A stretch of DNA of 64,000 bases from Treponema pallidum subsp. pallidum str. Nichols. Lineage in GTDB: Bacteria; Spirochaetota; Spirochaetia; Treponematales; Treponemataceae. Below, piece after piece: positions 36,496-45,607 of this stretch. The stretch is taken from NCBI RefSeq assembly GCF_000410535.2, contig NC_021490.2, forward strand, positions 468,501-532,500. The letters are read 5' to 3'. The notes under the pieces are model-generated. The model made no database searches, was not told where the DNA came from, and saw only the letters and a program-made list of their open reading frames with translations. A program made the position numbers and the translations under genes. The stretch's first letter is position 1; each line of letters starts with the position of its first letter.

Positions 36496-38103
36496 CTAGC
36501 ACGTCGGCGCGTGTGCTAAATCAAACAGATCTGCGTAGGCGCGCAACACGCCTTCCACCTCTCCTGCTAATATGTGTTGTGCAAGCGTCTTGCCCAGCTG
36601 CACTCCTTCTTGATCAAAGCTGTTCAAGTTCCACGCAAATCCTTGGAACATAATCTTGTTTTCAAAGTGTGCAAGAAGTGCGCCGAGCGTTTGTGGGGTA
36701 AGCGCTTTAGCGTATAGCAGACTGGATGGACGCTCCCCGGAAAACGTTTTATTTGCATCCGCGTGCTCTTTTCCCCTGGCGAACGCGACAATTTGTGCGA
36801 CGACATTTGCAAGGAGCTTCTGCTGACCGGTAGATCCACGGATTATCGGATCCTGCCCGAGCTGACTATGTTGAAAGGCAATGAACTGAAGCGGCACCAC
36901 CGATGTTCCTTGATGCAAATGTTGGTAGAACGAGTGCTGACCGTTTGTCCCAGGCTCTCCAAAGATCACCGGGCCGGTCTTATACGTTATCGGAATGCCG
37001 AAGCGGTTAACACTCTTGCCGTTAGATTCCATATCTAGTTGTTGCAAATGTGCAGGAAAGCGAGCCAACGCCTGGCTATAGGGCAACACCGCGGTGTGCT
37101 CGTATCCCAGAATAGTGCGCTCGTACACACCGATGAGCGCGTCAAGAAGTGCTGCATTACGCCGTATGTCTTGTTCCTGTGCTGCTCGGTCCGCCTCTGC
37201 CGCACCGGAGAGGAAGTGCCCAAACACCTGCGGTCCAAACGCAAGCGTGAGTACCACAGCGCCACAGACAGAGGAACTAGAGTAGCGTCCACCGATAAAA
37301 TCATCCATGTAGAAGGAAGCAAGGTACTGGGGATTATTTGCAAGTGGACTGGTCTCGCTGGTAACTGCCACGAACTGTGTGTGCGGTTCTAGACCTGCTT
37401 GACGAAGGACGTGTGCGACGAAAAGCTCATTACTGAGTGTTTCAAGCGTCGTACCACTCTTTGATACCAAAATAAAAAGCGTGGTCTCAAGCGGTAGTTT
37501 TGAGAGTACAAGCGCTGCGTCGTCTGGGTCCACGTTGGAGATAAAATGTGTGCGCATCTTAACCGCCTGGTGCCTCTGTGCCCAACCTTCCAGCGCGAGA
37601 TACAACGCCCGTGGACCGAGATCTGATCCACCAATTCCAATTTGTACAACGTCGGTAAACGGTGCGCCGCGAGACGTGCGCAGCCCCCCTTCGTGTACTT
37701 GCCGTGCGAACGCACATACTCTTTCGTATTCTTTTGTATAAAAGGCGTGCATATCGCGCACTTCGCACGGCAACGAGGCAAGCGATGACCCCTGCACGCC
37801 GAGGCGCGTTAGGTGATGCAGCACCTTACGTTTTTCCCCCGTGTTTATCTGTGCTCCTGCGCGCAGGGCGTCGTACTTTGCGACTAATTCCTGCTCGTCT
37901 GCAAGAGCAGCAAGCGCCGTGAGAATTTCTTCATTCACTGTTTTCGCTGCGTAGTGATAGCGCAGCCCAGCCCCCGCGTCGGTACAATAGCGCCGCACAC
38001 GTTCTATCCCCTCTGGTCCACAGAGTACTGTCTTCAGCGACGGCGCACGAATCGCCTGCAGGCGGGCGTATGCGGCACACTCGTCAAGATTTCTCCAATT
38101 CAC
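36496..38103 (-). CDS. pgi: Glucose-6-phosphate isomerase
   Basis: 535 aa glycolytic enzyme interconverting glucose-6-P and fructose-6-P. Signatures include DVVQIGIGGSDLGPRALYLA (near 150), VSKSGTTLETL near 215, and FGEPGTNGQHSFYQHLHQGT near 380. The GTG start at 38103 has AAGGAG 9 nt upstream. It is the first of several carbon-metabolism genes on this strand (ackA, pgl, zwf upstream), separated by short gaps. Confidence 0.95.
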   Translation of the reverse strand: MNWRNLDECAAYARLQAIRAPSLKTVLCGPEGIERVRRYCTDAGAGLRYHYAAKTVNEEILTALAALADEQELVAKYDALRAGAQINTGEKRKVLHHLTRLGVQGSSLASLPCEVRDMHAFYTKEYERVCAFARQVHEGGLRTSRGAPFTDVVQIGIGGSDLGPRALYLALEGWAQRHQAVKMRTHFISNVDPDDAALVLSKLPLETTLFILVSKSGTTLETLSNELFVAHVLRQAGLEPHTQFVAVTSETSPLANNPQYLASFYMDDFIGGRYSSSSVCGAVVLTLAFGPQVFGHFLSGAAEADRAAQEQDIRRNAALLDALIGVYERTILGYEHTAVLPYSQALARFPAHLQQLDMESNGKSVNRFGIPITYKTGPVIFGEPGTNGQHSFYQHLHQGTSVVPLQFIAFQHSQLGQDPIIRGSTGQQKLLANVVAQIVAFARGKEHADANKTFSGERPSSLLYAKALTPQTLGALLAHFENKIMFQGFAWNLNSFDQEGVQLGKTLAQHILAGEVEGVLRAYADLFDLAHAPTC

Positions 38104-38166
38104 TGCGCGTTCTCCTTTTATCGTTCTACCCCGTAGGGTTTACCTACAGACATATCGCCGGCTGTT

Positions 38167-39513
38167 CTATGTATCAAGACGCGGCACGACAATCGTCGCG
38201 AGTGCCGGGTTCTTTTCTAAATCTCTTTTTAATCCTGCTGCCCGCGCCTTATTGACATAGGTTGGATCCTGGAACGAGTAGGTAAAACGCGTGTGCACGT
38301 CGTATGTTCCCTGCATGAGTGCATACGTGTCCTCAGTCATGACCAATTCTTCATCTGTTGGGATTACCAGAATGCGGACGGGTGAATCGTCTGTACTAAT
38401 TTCAGTTTCTGCATTGCGCGTGCGGGCCAGTTCATTTTTTCGCGCATCAAGTCGGATGCCTAGGTGTTCGAGTCCTGCGCACGCTGCTGCGCGTACGTCG
38501 CAACACATCTCTCCAACACCTGCGGTAAAGACAAGCGCGTCCGGCTGTTTACCCAAAGCTGCAACGTATGCGCCGAAGTATTTCCGGATGCGGTGTACCT
38601 CCATGTCAAAGGCAAGGCGTGCAAGCGCGTCTCCATTTTTCATGGCAGCACACACATCGCGTCGGTCCACGTATTTTCCGGTGATGCCTAGCAAACCGGA
38701 CTGTTTATTGAGAGTGGTGTCGATGTCTGAGACAGACATGCCTGTTTTTCTCATAATGTAAAAGGCAAGCGCAGGGTCGCAGTCCCCGCAGCGTGTTCCC
38801 ATAATCAGGCCTTCTAGCGGGGTGATGCCCATGGAAGTGTCAAAGCTGACACCATTTTTGACACAACACATGGAAGCGCCGTTTCCAATATGCGCAATGA
38901 TTATGTTTGTGTCCTCAGCCCTTTTTTTGAGAATGACAGAGGCGCGCTTTGCAGTATAAAGAAAACTCGTGCCGTGAAAGCCGTAGCGACGTACCGCGTA
39001 TTCTTCGTACCACTGCCGGGGCACTGCGTACATGAAGCTAGCTTCTGGCATGGTTTGATGCCACGCAGTATCCATAATGGCACAGTGGGGAACTGAGGGG
39101 ATGACCGCCTGGGCAGCCTCAATACCACGGATGTTTGCGGGGTTGTGGAGAGGGCCAAGGTCTTGAACAGAGCGAAATGTTTCTAGCACGTCAGGAGTCA
39201 CAACGACAGACTTTACAAAGCGATCTGCTGCGTGTAGGACGCGGTGTCCAACTGCCTTGATAAGACTCATGTCGCTGATAACACCGACGTGCGCATCGGT
39301 GAGGGTGCTGATGATAAGCTGCACCGCTTCGGTATGGGTAGGGCAGGGACTTTCCCGAACGTGGTTCTCTCGGCCGTGCACCTCATGCGTGATAACAGAT
39401 CCTGCCTGAGTAACACGCTCTACCACGCCGACGGCAATCACCGCACGCTCTGTCCAGTTATACACCTGGTATTTTACAGATGAACTGCCGCAGTTTAGCG
39501 TGAGGATAATCAT
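38167..39513 (-). CDS. ackA: Acetate kinase
   Basis: 448 aa. Converts acetyl phosphate and ADP to acetate and ATP, an ATP source for an organism without respiration. ATG 39513 directly follows GGAGGTGTATT and gives the standard [20 protein letters not shown]-terminus; the frame continues upstream but lacks homology. Other motifs are [11 protein letters not shown] near 180, [10 protein letters not shown] near 210, and TAGVGE near 330. It is slightly longer than the usual 400 aa because of C-terminal residues. Confidence 0.95.
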
Positions 39514-39601
39514 AATACACCTCCACCGTTTTGGTAATTTCTCGGACACCGTAGCATACACGCAAAATGCGCCACTTTCCTACACCGTTGGCTTACACTG
39601 C

Positions 39602-40306
39602 TTACGCGGATATAGCCCCCGCAGCAGCGGTATCCAGCAGCCACTGCGCTTTGGCAGTGTCCACGCGTGCAACGGGCACGGACGCGTGGGGATCTGACGC
39701 GACTGACGCGAGCATGTCCTGCTTTTCACGCCCGGTAACTACGACGTAGATTTCGTGTGCATTATTGATAAGGTGCCCAGTGAAACTCACACGTTTCTGA
39801 CCGGTGTCTGGGTGAGTTGCCACGACGCAACAGCCGCTGTGGTCCCACAGCTCTATTTCATGAGGGAAAATAGACGCGGTGTGTCCATCCGCCCCCATAC
39901 CCAGGAGTATAATATCAAAGCACGGCACGCCACGCTGTCTTGGGAGCCGTGCTTCAATTTCCTGTGAGTATGCGGCGCAGGCGCTCTCCGGGGCGTCTTC
40001 TCCCCTGACGCGAAACACCGCGTCAGGATTTATTTCCAGAGGCTCAAGGAGCGCACTATGGGTCATGTTGAAGTTACTCTGCGCATCCGTGGGGGGTACG
40101 CAACGCTCATCGCTCCAGAAGAAGCGGAGGCGCTTCCAATCAAGGTGGTGTCGAAACTCGTGCGCCCAAGTTCTGAAAATCTCCCTTGGAGTGGAACCCC
40201 CCGACAGGGCCAACCAGAGAATCTCTTGTGTTTTGAGCCGAGAATCAAACACCGAAACGAGGAACGCCGCGATGGCACGCGCATCCTCAAAAATATGCTT
40301 CTTCAT
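39602..40306 (-). CDS. pgl: 6-phosphogluconolactonase
   Basis: 234 aa, DevB-type enzyme hydrolysing 6-phosphogluconolactone in the oxidative pentose phosphate pathway. Motifs are LALSGGSTPREIF near 33, FFWSDERCVPPTDAQSNF near 62, and LLGMGADGHTASIFP near 137. ATG at 40306 has GAGGAGG upstream. It lies next to zwf, which makes its substrate. Confidence 0.94.
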   Translation of the reverse strand: MKKHIFEDARAIAAFLVSVFDSRLKTQEILWLALSGGSTPREIFRTWAHEFRHHLDWKRLRFFWSDERCVPPTDAQSNFNMTHSALLEPLEINPDAVFRVRGEDAPESACAAYSQEIEARLPRQRGVPCFDIILLGMGADGHTASIFPHEIELWDHSGCCVVATHPDTGQKRVSFTGHLINNAHEIYVVVTGREKQDMLASVASDPHASVPVARVDTAKAQWLLDTAAAGAISA

Positions 40307-40366
40307 GGGCGAACATCCTCCTCTCTCCCGCTACGTTCTAGTGTCGTTCAAGGCTCGGCATTACCG

Positions 40367-41914
40367 CTAGAGTCGGCAGGCAAAATCATCGCTGAGCAGC
40401 GTAGAAGAGGGGTGATGCCACCGTGGAGCACTCCCTTTGATCAGGTCGTCTGCAGCCTTCGGACCCCAGCTTCCTGCAGGGTACGTAAGTAGAGGACTCT
40501 TGTTTGATTTCCATGCGGCAAGAATAGGATCTATGAAGCGCCATGCAGACTCCACCGCGTCATCTCGATGGTAGAGCGTGTTGTCTCCATTCATGCAGTC
40601 AAGCAATAGCCGCTCATACGCGCTGGGTAAGTGCGAATAGGTAAGAGCCGAATACTGAAAATCAACACTGACGGGAATAGTCTTGAACCCCGCGCCGGGC
40701 TCTTTGAGGTCGATTTTAAGCTGAATTCCTTCGTCGGGTTGAATGCGAATGACAAGCGCGTTGCCCTCGCGTGCGCACGGGCGTTCGATGTGCTCGAAAA
40801 GCGCGATGGGGAGCGTTCGGTAATGGACGATCACCTCAGTGACGCCCGTGGGCAAACGCTTACCCGTCCGCAGGTAGAAGGGAACGTCCATCCACCGCCA
40901 ATTGTCGATGTAGCACTTGAGTGCGGCAAAGGTTTCAGTGCACGAGCGAGGGTCAACGCCTGACTCCTCAAGGTAGCCGGGGACGGCTACACCGCGTATC
41001 TTGCCGGCGACGTATTGGGCACGCACCGTATGCTGCATGACGTCGCGTTCTCCCATAGGGCGCAGGCAGTCAAAGACCTTTACGATTTCATCCCGTAGAC
41101 GACTTGAACTCACGACGGCGGGCGCCTCCATCGCGATAATACCCAAGAGGAGTAACAAGTGGTTTTGGATCATATCGCGCAATGCACCGGACTGGTCGTA
41201 GTAACCGCCGCGGTTTTCGACACCTAGTGATTCGCTTGCAGTAATTTCAACGTAATCGATATGGGTCCGGTTCCATGTGGGCTCGAAAAGGGGATTGGCA
41301 AAGCGAGTGACCAGGATGTTTTGGACCGTTTCCTTACCCAGATAGTGATCGATGCGATAGGTTTGGTTTTCCTGAAAGTGGGCACGCAAGCTCGCATTAA
41401 GGTGCTGCGCGGTTTCTAGGTTGTAGCCAAAGGGTTTTTCAATAACTACCCTGCGAAAATTACCCTGTTCCCGGTTCAAGTGGTGCATAGCAAGCTGCGT
41501 GGGGATAGTTTCGTACAGGCTAGGGGGAGTGGCAAGATAGAAGATAAAGTTGCCCTCGGTGTGCAGCGACTGGTCGAGGGTGCGCACGTACGTGGCAAAG
41601 TCGGCAAAGGCGACAGAGTCGGTGGGATCGAACGAGAAGTAGTGGATCTTCTGCAGGAATTCGGTGAGGCGCGCCGGGTCGTGCGGTGTGCGCACTGCAT
41701 GCTTTGTGACCGCCTCTGCAAGCCGTGCGCGAAAAGACTCTGTAGACAGAGCCGTACGCCCTGCGCCGAGTATACCGAATGTACGGGGCAGGAGCTCTTG
41801 CTCAAAGAGATCCCAAAGCGAGGGGATAAGCTTCCGCGCGGCAAGGTCGCCTGAAGCGCCAAAGATAACCAGGATGTGCGGCGCGACCGTGCCGCTGCCA
41901 CTGATTTTCCCCAT
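40367..41914 (-). CDS. zwf: Glucose-6-phosphate 1-dehydrogenase
   Basis: 515 aa. NADP-dependent first step of the oxidative pentose phosphate pathway. The nucleotide-binding motif is VIFGASGDLAARKL (residues 17-30), the conserved EKPFG is near 160, and the catalytic RIDHYLGKETVQN is near 195-207. Length is standard. It is followed after 60 nt by pgl, so the two probably share a transcript and supply NADPH, matching the nadK gene elsewhere in the window. Confidence 0.95.
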   Translation of the reverse strand: MGKISGSGTVAPHILVIFGASGDLAARKLIPSLWDLFEQELLPRTFGILGAGRTALSTESFRARLAEAVTKHAVRTPHDPARLTEFLQKIHYFSFDPTDSVAFADFATYVRTLDQSLHTEGNFIFYLATPPSLYETIPTQLAMHHLNREQGNFRRVVIEKPFGYNLETAQHLNASLRAHFQENQTYRIDHYLGKETVQNILVTRFANPLFEPTWNRTHIDYVEITASESLGVENRGGYYDQSGALRDMIQNHLLLLLGIIAMEAPAVVSSSRLRDEIVKVFDCLRPMGERDVMQHTVRAQYVAGKIRGVAVPGYLEESGVDPRSCTETFAALKCYIDNWRWMDVPFYLRTGKRLPTGVTEVIVHYRTLPIALFEHIERPCAREGNALVIRIQPDEGIQLKIDLKEPGAGFKTIPVSVDFQYSALTYSHLPSAYERLLLDCMNGDNTLYHRDDAVESAWRFIDPILAAWKSNKSPLLTYPAGSWGPKAADDLIKGSAPRWHHPSSTLLSDDFACRL

Positions 41915-41986
41915 AAACCGCCCCTTCTTTCAACGGTGCGACCTACACCGGATGTGCCGCAGGCAGACTCTCCGCTCCCTAAGGCA

Positions 41987-42592
41987 CTAAATGCGGAACA
42001 CCGGCCCTATTTTTACCATGACCAGCGAGGTGCAGCAATACTTGGCCCATATGTTCGACCACGTCAGGTCCTGTCCATTCCCATTTGCGCCCTTTTTCAA
42101 ATTCTTGGTGAGCGGCACGTTCACTCCGCTGCCGAAGGTGAAATCCAACCCAACGTGCTTGGTAAAGAAAATGAGGAAATCCAAATTTATCGGTATCCCC
42201 ACCAGTTTGTCGTCCTGCGTAGAAAGGATATCCACGCCCAGAGACGGAATAAATGCAAAATTCTTGCCGCTGCGTATAGCCCAGCCCACCAGGAACTGCG
42301 CACGGAACATAAGAAAGGCAAGCCCCGCGTCTAATTCTGTCGTGAACGCGAAGCCGTTGTGCGCTATTACCCCCACTGCCAAACCGAGCGTCGGGGTGTA
42401 CAAAAGAACGTCGGTCCTGGGGGCCGGTTCCTTTCCCCAGGGATGCGCCCCTACCTGTCCTACCTTCGGAGAAACAAATACCTCCGCCGCAAAAACGCCT
42501 GCCCCCATCCCGAGCGCAGCGAGCAAAGAACCTACGCGCACCACGCACCGCGCCCGTACCCCCCCCCTCGCCGTGTGCCACTGTATACCCAT
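41987..42592 (-). CDS. Small outer-membrane beta-barrel candidate (Tp0479-like)
   Basis: 201 aa from the ATG at 42592 (TGGGGT upstream). A long basic n-region is followed by the signal core VGSLLAALGMGAGVFA and likely cleavage at FAAE. The mature 165 residues show alternating hydrophobic/polar strands, aromatic girdles and a C-terminal strand ending ...KIGPVFRI, typical of 8-stranded OmpW/OmpA-like barrels. Resemblance to a predicted T. pallidum barrel (Tp0479) is recalled, not verified. A G9 run lies in the n-region codons. The in-frame upstream extension to 42697 lacks signal character. Confidence 0.75.
   Translation of the reverse strand: MGIQWHTARGGVRARCVVRVGSLLAALGMGAGVFAAEVFVSPKVGQVGAHPWGKEPAPRTDVLLYTPTLGLAVGVIAHNGFAFTTELDAGLAFLMFRAQFLVGWAIRSGKNFAFIPSLGVDILSTQDDKLVGIPINLDFLIFFTKHVGLDFTFGSGVNVPLTKNLKKGANGNGQDLTWSNIWAKYCCTSLVMVKIGPVFRI
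42559..42567 (-). repeat. G9 tract in the leader of the barrel gene
   Basis: Nine C on the plus strand (nine G in the coding direction) within the n-region of the signal peptide. A change of one or two bases would break the frame from the ATG at 42592. With eight G, the GTG at 42581 would become in frame with the barrel. Confidence 0.9.
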
Positions 42593-42711
42593 ACGATCTA
42601 ACCCCAGCTGTAGGACACGCCTACTGGGCCGATCTTCCCGCGTGGGGTGTGAGAGTGTCAAGCCCTCCCCCCTTCCTTGCGAAGAGGAGTATGCCAAACG
42701 GTGAGAAAAAC

Positions 42712-42740
42712 TTGACGGCGCGCGCTAAACGCCTAATAAT
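42712..42740 (+). promoter_or_regulatory. Putative sigma-70 promoter for TIGR03546/03545 operon
   Basis: TTGACG at 42712-42717 and AATAAT at 42735-42740 (or TAATAA one base earlier), spacer 16-17 nt. It lies about 30 nt before the GTG at 42773 in a divergent 180-nt gap. Confidence 0.5.
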
Positions 42741-42772
42741 TGCCTCGCAGCCTTTAGAAAAAGGAGGAGCTC

Positions 42773-43261
42773 GTGATTCGCGCCCTCTTTTCCCTCTTTC
42801 GGTCCCTCCATGCAAACACGCACCCGGCAGATCTCGCGCATGCGGCAGCGTTGGCACTGGCCCTCGCGTTGCTTCCTCGGAGTTCTCTCCTGTGGTACCT
42901 ACTGTTTGCCGTCTGCTTTTTTATACGGCTGAACCGTGGTCTGCTCTTGCTATCGCTCGTGCTGTTTGGTTTTGTCGTTCCTTCGTTCGATCCCTGGCTC
43001 GACAGCCTCGGCAATTGGGCGCTGTGTTTACCACGGCTGCAACCCGTCTACCGCGCCCTGATTGAGATTCCCTTCGTAGGGCTTGCGCGCTTTTACAACA
43101 CTATGATTGCCGGCGGTCTGGTGGCAGGTGCGCTGTGCTATTTGCCGTGCTATGCTCTTGCACGCTGCGCGGTGACGGCGTACCGTACATACCTGTACCC
43201 TAAAATTCACCATGCGACGATTTTCTTTCTTGTCCGGAACGCCCCGTTGTGCAAAAGGTAA
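42773..43261 (+). CDS. TIGR03546-like membrane protein
   Basis: 162 aa, GTG start with a strong AAAAAGGAGGAG sequence. About four hydrophobic segments (near residues 22-35, 40-52, 55-72, 110-132) indicate an inner-membrane protein. The pairing with the following long protein matches my memory of the TIGR03546/TIGR03545 family pair of unknown function. The gene overlaps the open frame of its partner, and the partner's ATG at 43293 lies 31 nt after this stop. Confidence 0.75.
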   Translation: MIRALFSLFRSLHANTHPADLAHAAALALALALLPRSSLLWYLLFAVCFFIRLNRGLLLLSLVLFGFVVPSFDPWLDSLGNWALCLPRLQPVYRALIEIPFVGLARFYNTMIAGGLVAGALCYLPCYALARCAVTAYRTYLYPKIHHATIFFLVRNAPLCKR

Positions 43262-43292
43262 AGAAGATACTCAGCGTCAGGGAGAGGTTTTC

Positions 43293-45542
43293 ATGAGCGA
43301 TGATTCTACACCCAAGACGCCTTCGCGCCGGATTCGGCATACAGGAAGGAGGCGCACGCTGCATCGGTTCTTCTGCAAACGGTACACTCCCCGTTCTCTC
43401 AAGCGGTTCCTGCGCCGAATCCATATCCCTGCTGACCGCGCGTACTGCATGCGTTACCTTGCAGACCCCGTATCCACCCCTGTCCGTGTGTTTGGCCGCA
43501 CGCTCCTTTCTCGCACGTATGTTCGCTTCGATCAGCAGGCTATCGCGCACTCAGCGGACCTGAAGCGGCTCAATGCCATTGCAGCGTCAATAGCAAAGCA
43601 AAGGGGGCGGGTTAATTTTTGGTCCCTCTCCATGGCTTGTGCGAGCGTCCTCGCGCTTCTCGGGCTCGTGTACTTGATCCGAAATGTCATTGCTCGGCGT
43701 GTCGTTATCGGTGGTTCTGAGGCCGTCTTTGGTGCGCGGTGCGAAGCGGCAGTGGTAGATCTTGATCTATTCAACGCGCGCTTCCGCCTGAAGAACTATG
43801 CGGTGGCAAACAAGCATCATCCCATGTGGAATCTGTTTGAAATCGAAAGTATCGATATCCACTTTGACCTCCTGGAGCTTTCGCGGGGTAAGTTCGTCTC
43901 ACACACGATGGTTGTAGAGGGCGTGACGTGGAACACGCCGCGCAAAACGTCTGGTGCTTTGCCCCCGCGCCGCGCAAAACGTCAACGTGTGCGCAGTAGT
44001 AACCCGCTTATTGCAAAAATACAGGAAAAAGCGGCGGAGCTGGCCGCCCCCGTGTCTTTTGGCGCAGGGTTTTCTGCGCTCAAAGCGCAAGTGGACCCGC
44101 GCATTCTCCTTGAACGCGAGGTGAAGGCGTTAAAAACTCCCACCCTCGTACAGCACGTGGGTGCGCAGGCGCCCAAACTTGCAGAGCGCTGGACGCAGCG
44201 TGTGTTTGACGCACACGCCCGTGCGGAAAAAACGGTGGCGGCGATCCGTGCGGTGACTGAGCTTGACTTTCACGCTTTAAAAGACGTGTCGGCAATAAAA
44301 CAAGGTATCGAGACGCTCGATAGAGCGCGCCGATCCACTGAGGAAGCCCTCGCTACTGCGCGCACTATCTCCCACGAATTGCAGCAGGATGTGCATTCGA
44401 CATTGGGTCTTGCGCGCGAGTTCGCCGCGGCGGTAAAGGCAGACGGTGCGCGCATCGCCCGTGCCGCGGCGGCTATCCGTGATATCCAGGCAGATGGAGG
44501 AAAGAAATTTATCTCTGGTCTTTGCACCGTCTTTTTGGCACGGAGCTTTAGCCATTATTACCCCTATGTGGCGCAGATGCTTGATTATGTCCGGGGGTCG
44601 CAGCGAACACCGTCTGATGGATCGCCGTCTGCGGAGGCAGAAAAGACAGCTCAGAGCCTTACGACGCGCAAGCGCCTTGCAGGGAGTAATTTTTTGTTTG
44701 AGCGCAACGTCCCTTCCGTGCTGCTGAGAAACATTGGGGTGTCTGCCGCAGATCCGCAGGCAAGATTTTCTGTTGCAGCCCGTGTGCGCAATGCGTCAAA
44801 CGACGCGCACGGGTTTGGCGAACCGATTTCGTTCCTCCTGGACGTGGCTGCAGGCGCACAGGACGCCTCGCTGCGCGGCGTGGTGGATCTGCGCCGGGCG
44901 CATCCGGACTTAGTAGACGTCTCGTGCACTGCGCGGGGTATTCCGCTCGCTGTCCCGGCACCTGCAGAAGGATTCCCTGAGCTTTCTGGCGTGCTTGGAC
45001 TGCATACGCAGGTGTTTGTGCGCAAAGATCACTCGGTGGAACTCAAGATGGGGGCACGTATTTCAGACAGCGTATTGCGCGCTGCGCCTTTTGAGCCGCG
45101 CGTGCTGTTTGACGTGTACGCGGATGTGTTGCGCCAGATACGGCAGATTGCATTTGAAGCTACGGTGCGCGTCTCTGCAGAGGGTGCGTTGAGTATTTCG
45201 GTAGAGAGTGACGCAGATGGCGCGTTTGTGCGCGCTCTTTCCCGTGCGTTTGCGCAGCAGGTGGACGCATTGCGCCGCGCGGTCATTGCAGAAGGGGAGC
45301 GATTTCTTGCTCAGCAACGCCGCGTGTACGCACAGGAAATTGCGCAGGTAACGCAGCTCGTTTCCCGTGCGGAGGACGCAATTGCCCAGCTGGGGGTGTC
45401 TTCTCGCGTGATACAGCAGAAACGGGCTGAGGCGGAGCGCCTTCTGGAAGCTGCAGCGCGCAAGGCACTGGGGGAGGTGACTAAGCGTGCCGCAGACGAG
45501 CTGCAGAACAAGGCGCGAGATGCATTCCGCTCCTTTTTCTAG
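43293..45542 (+). CDS. TIGR03545-like AsmA-related envelope protein
   Basis: 749 aa from the ATG at 43293, which has GGGAGAGG upstream. A cytoplasmic basic region is followed by a membrane helix at about 114-134. Then comes an AsmA/TamB-like N-terminal region (VDLDLFNARFRLKNY...IDIHFDLLELSRGKFV), a long helical middle (about 240-430), a beta-rich region (470-620) and a final coiled coil. The domain order suggests a periplasmic bridge-type protein. Its obligate-looking neighbour is the small TIGR03546-like membrane protein. No enzymatic motif is seen. Confidence 0.78.
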   Translation: MSDDSTPKTPSRRIRHTGRRRTLHRFFCKRYTPRSLKRFLRRIHIPADRAYCMRYLADPVSTPVRVFGRTLLSRTYVRFDQQAIAHSADLKRLNAIAASIAKQRGRVNFWSLSMACASVLALLGLVYLIRNVIARRVVIGGSEAVFGARCEAAVVDLDLFNARFRLKNYAVANKHHPMWNLFEIESIDIHFDLLELSRGKFVSHTMVVEGVTWNTPRKTSGALPPRRAKRQRVRSSNPLIAKIQEKAAELAAPVSFGAGFSALKAQVDPRILLEREVKALKTPTLVQHVGAQAPKLAERWTQRVFDAHARAEKTVAAIRAVTELDFHALKDVSAIKQGIETLDRARRSTEEALATARTISHELQQDVHSTLGLAREFAAAVKADGARIARAAAAIRDIQADGGKKFISGLCTVFLARSFSHYYPYVAQMLDYVRGSQRTPSDGSPSAEAEKTAQSLTTRKRLAGSNFLFERNVPSVLLRNIGVSAADPQARFSVAARVRNASNDAHGFGEPISFLLDVAAGAQDASLRGVVDLRRAHPDLVDVSCTARGIPLAVPAPAEGFPELSGVLGLHTQVFVRKDHSVELKMGARISDSVLRAAPFEPRVLFDVYADVLRQIRQIAFEATVRVSAEGALSISVESDADGAFVRALSRAFAQQVDALRRAVIAEGERFLAQQRRVYAQEIAQVTQLVSRAEDAIAQLGVSSRVIQQKRAEAERLLEAAARKALGEVTKRAADELQNKARDAFRSFF

Positions 45543-45607
45543 GGGAGTGGCGCCGCCCCTTTTCGGTGCGGCCTCAGGGTTCGGCTGAGCCGGTGCGGGC
45601 GCTTTGG

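Noticed and set aside
41991-42704. 237-codon plus-strand ORF opposite the barrel gene
   Set aside because: It mirrors the barrel gene and has no family features; the minus strand shows a signal peptide and barrel pattern.
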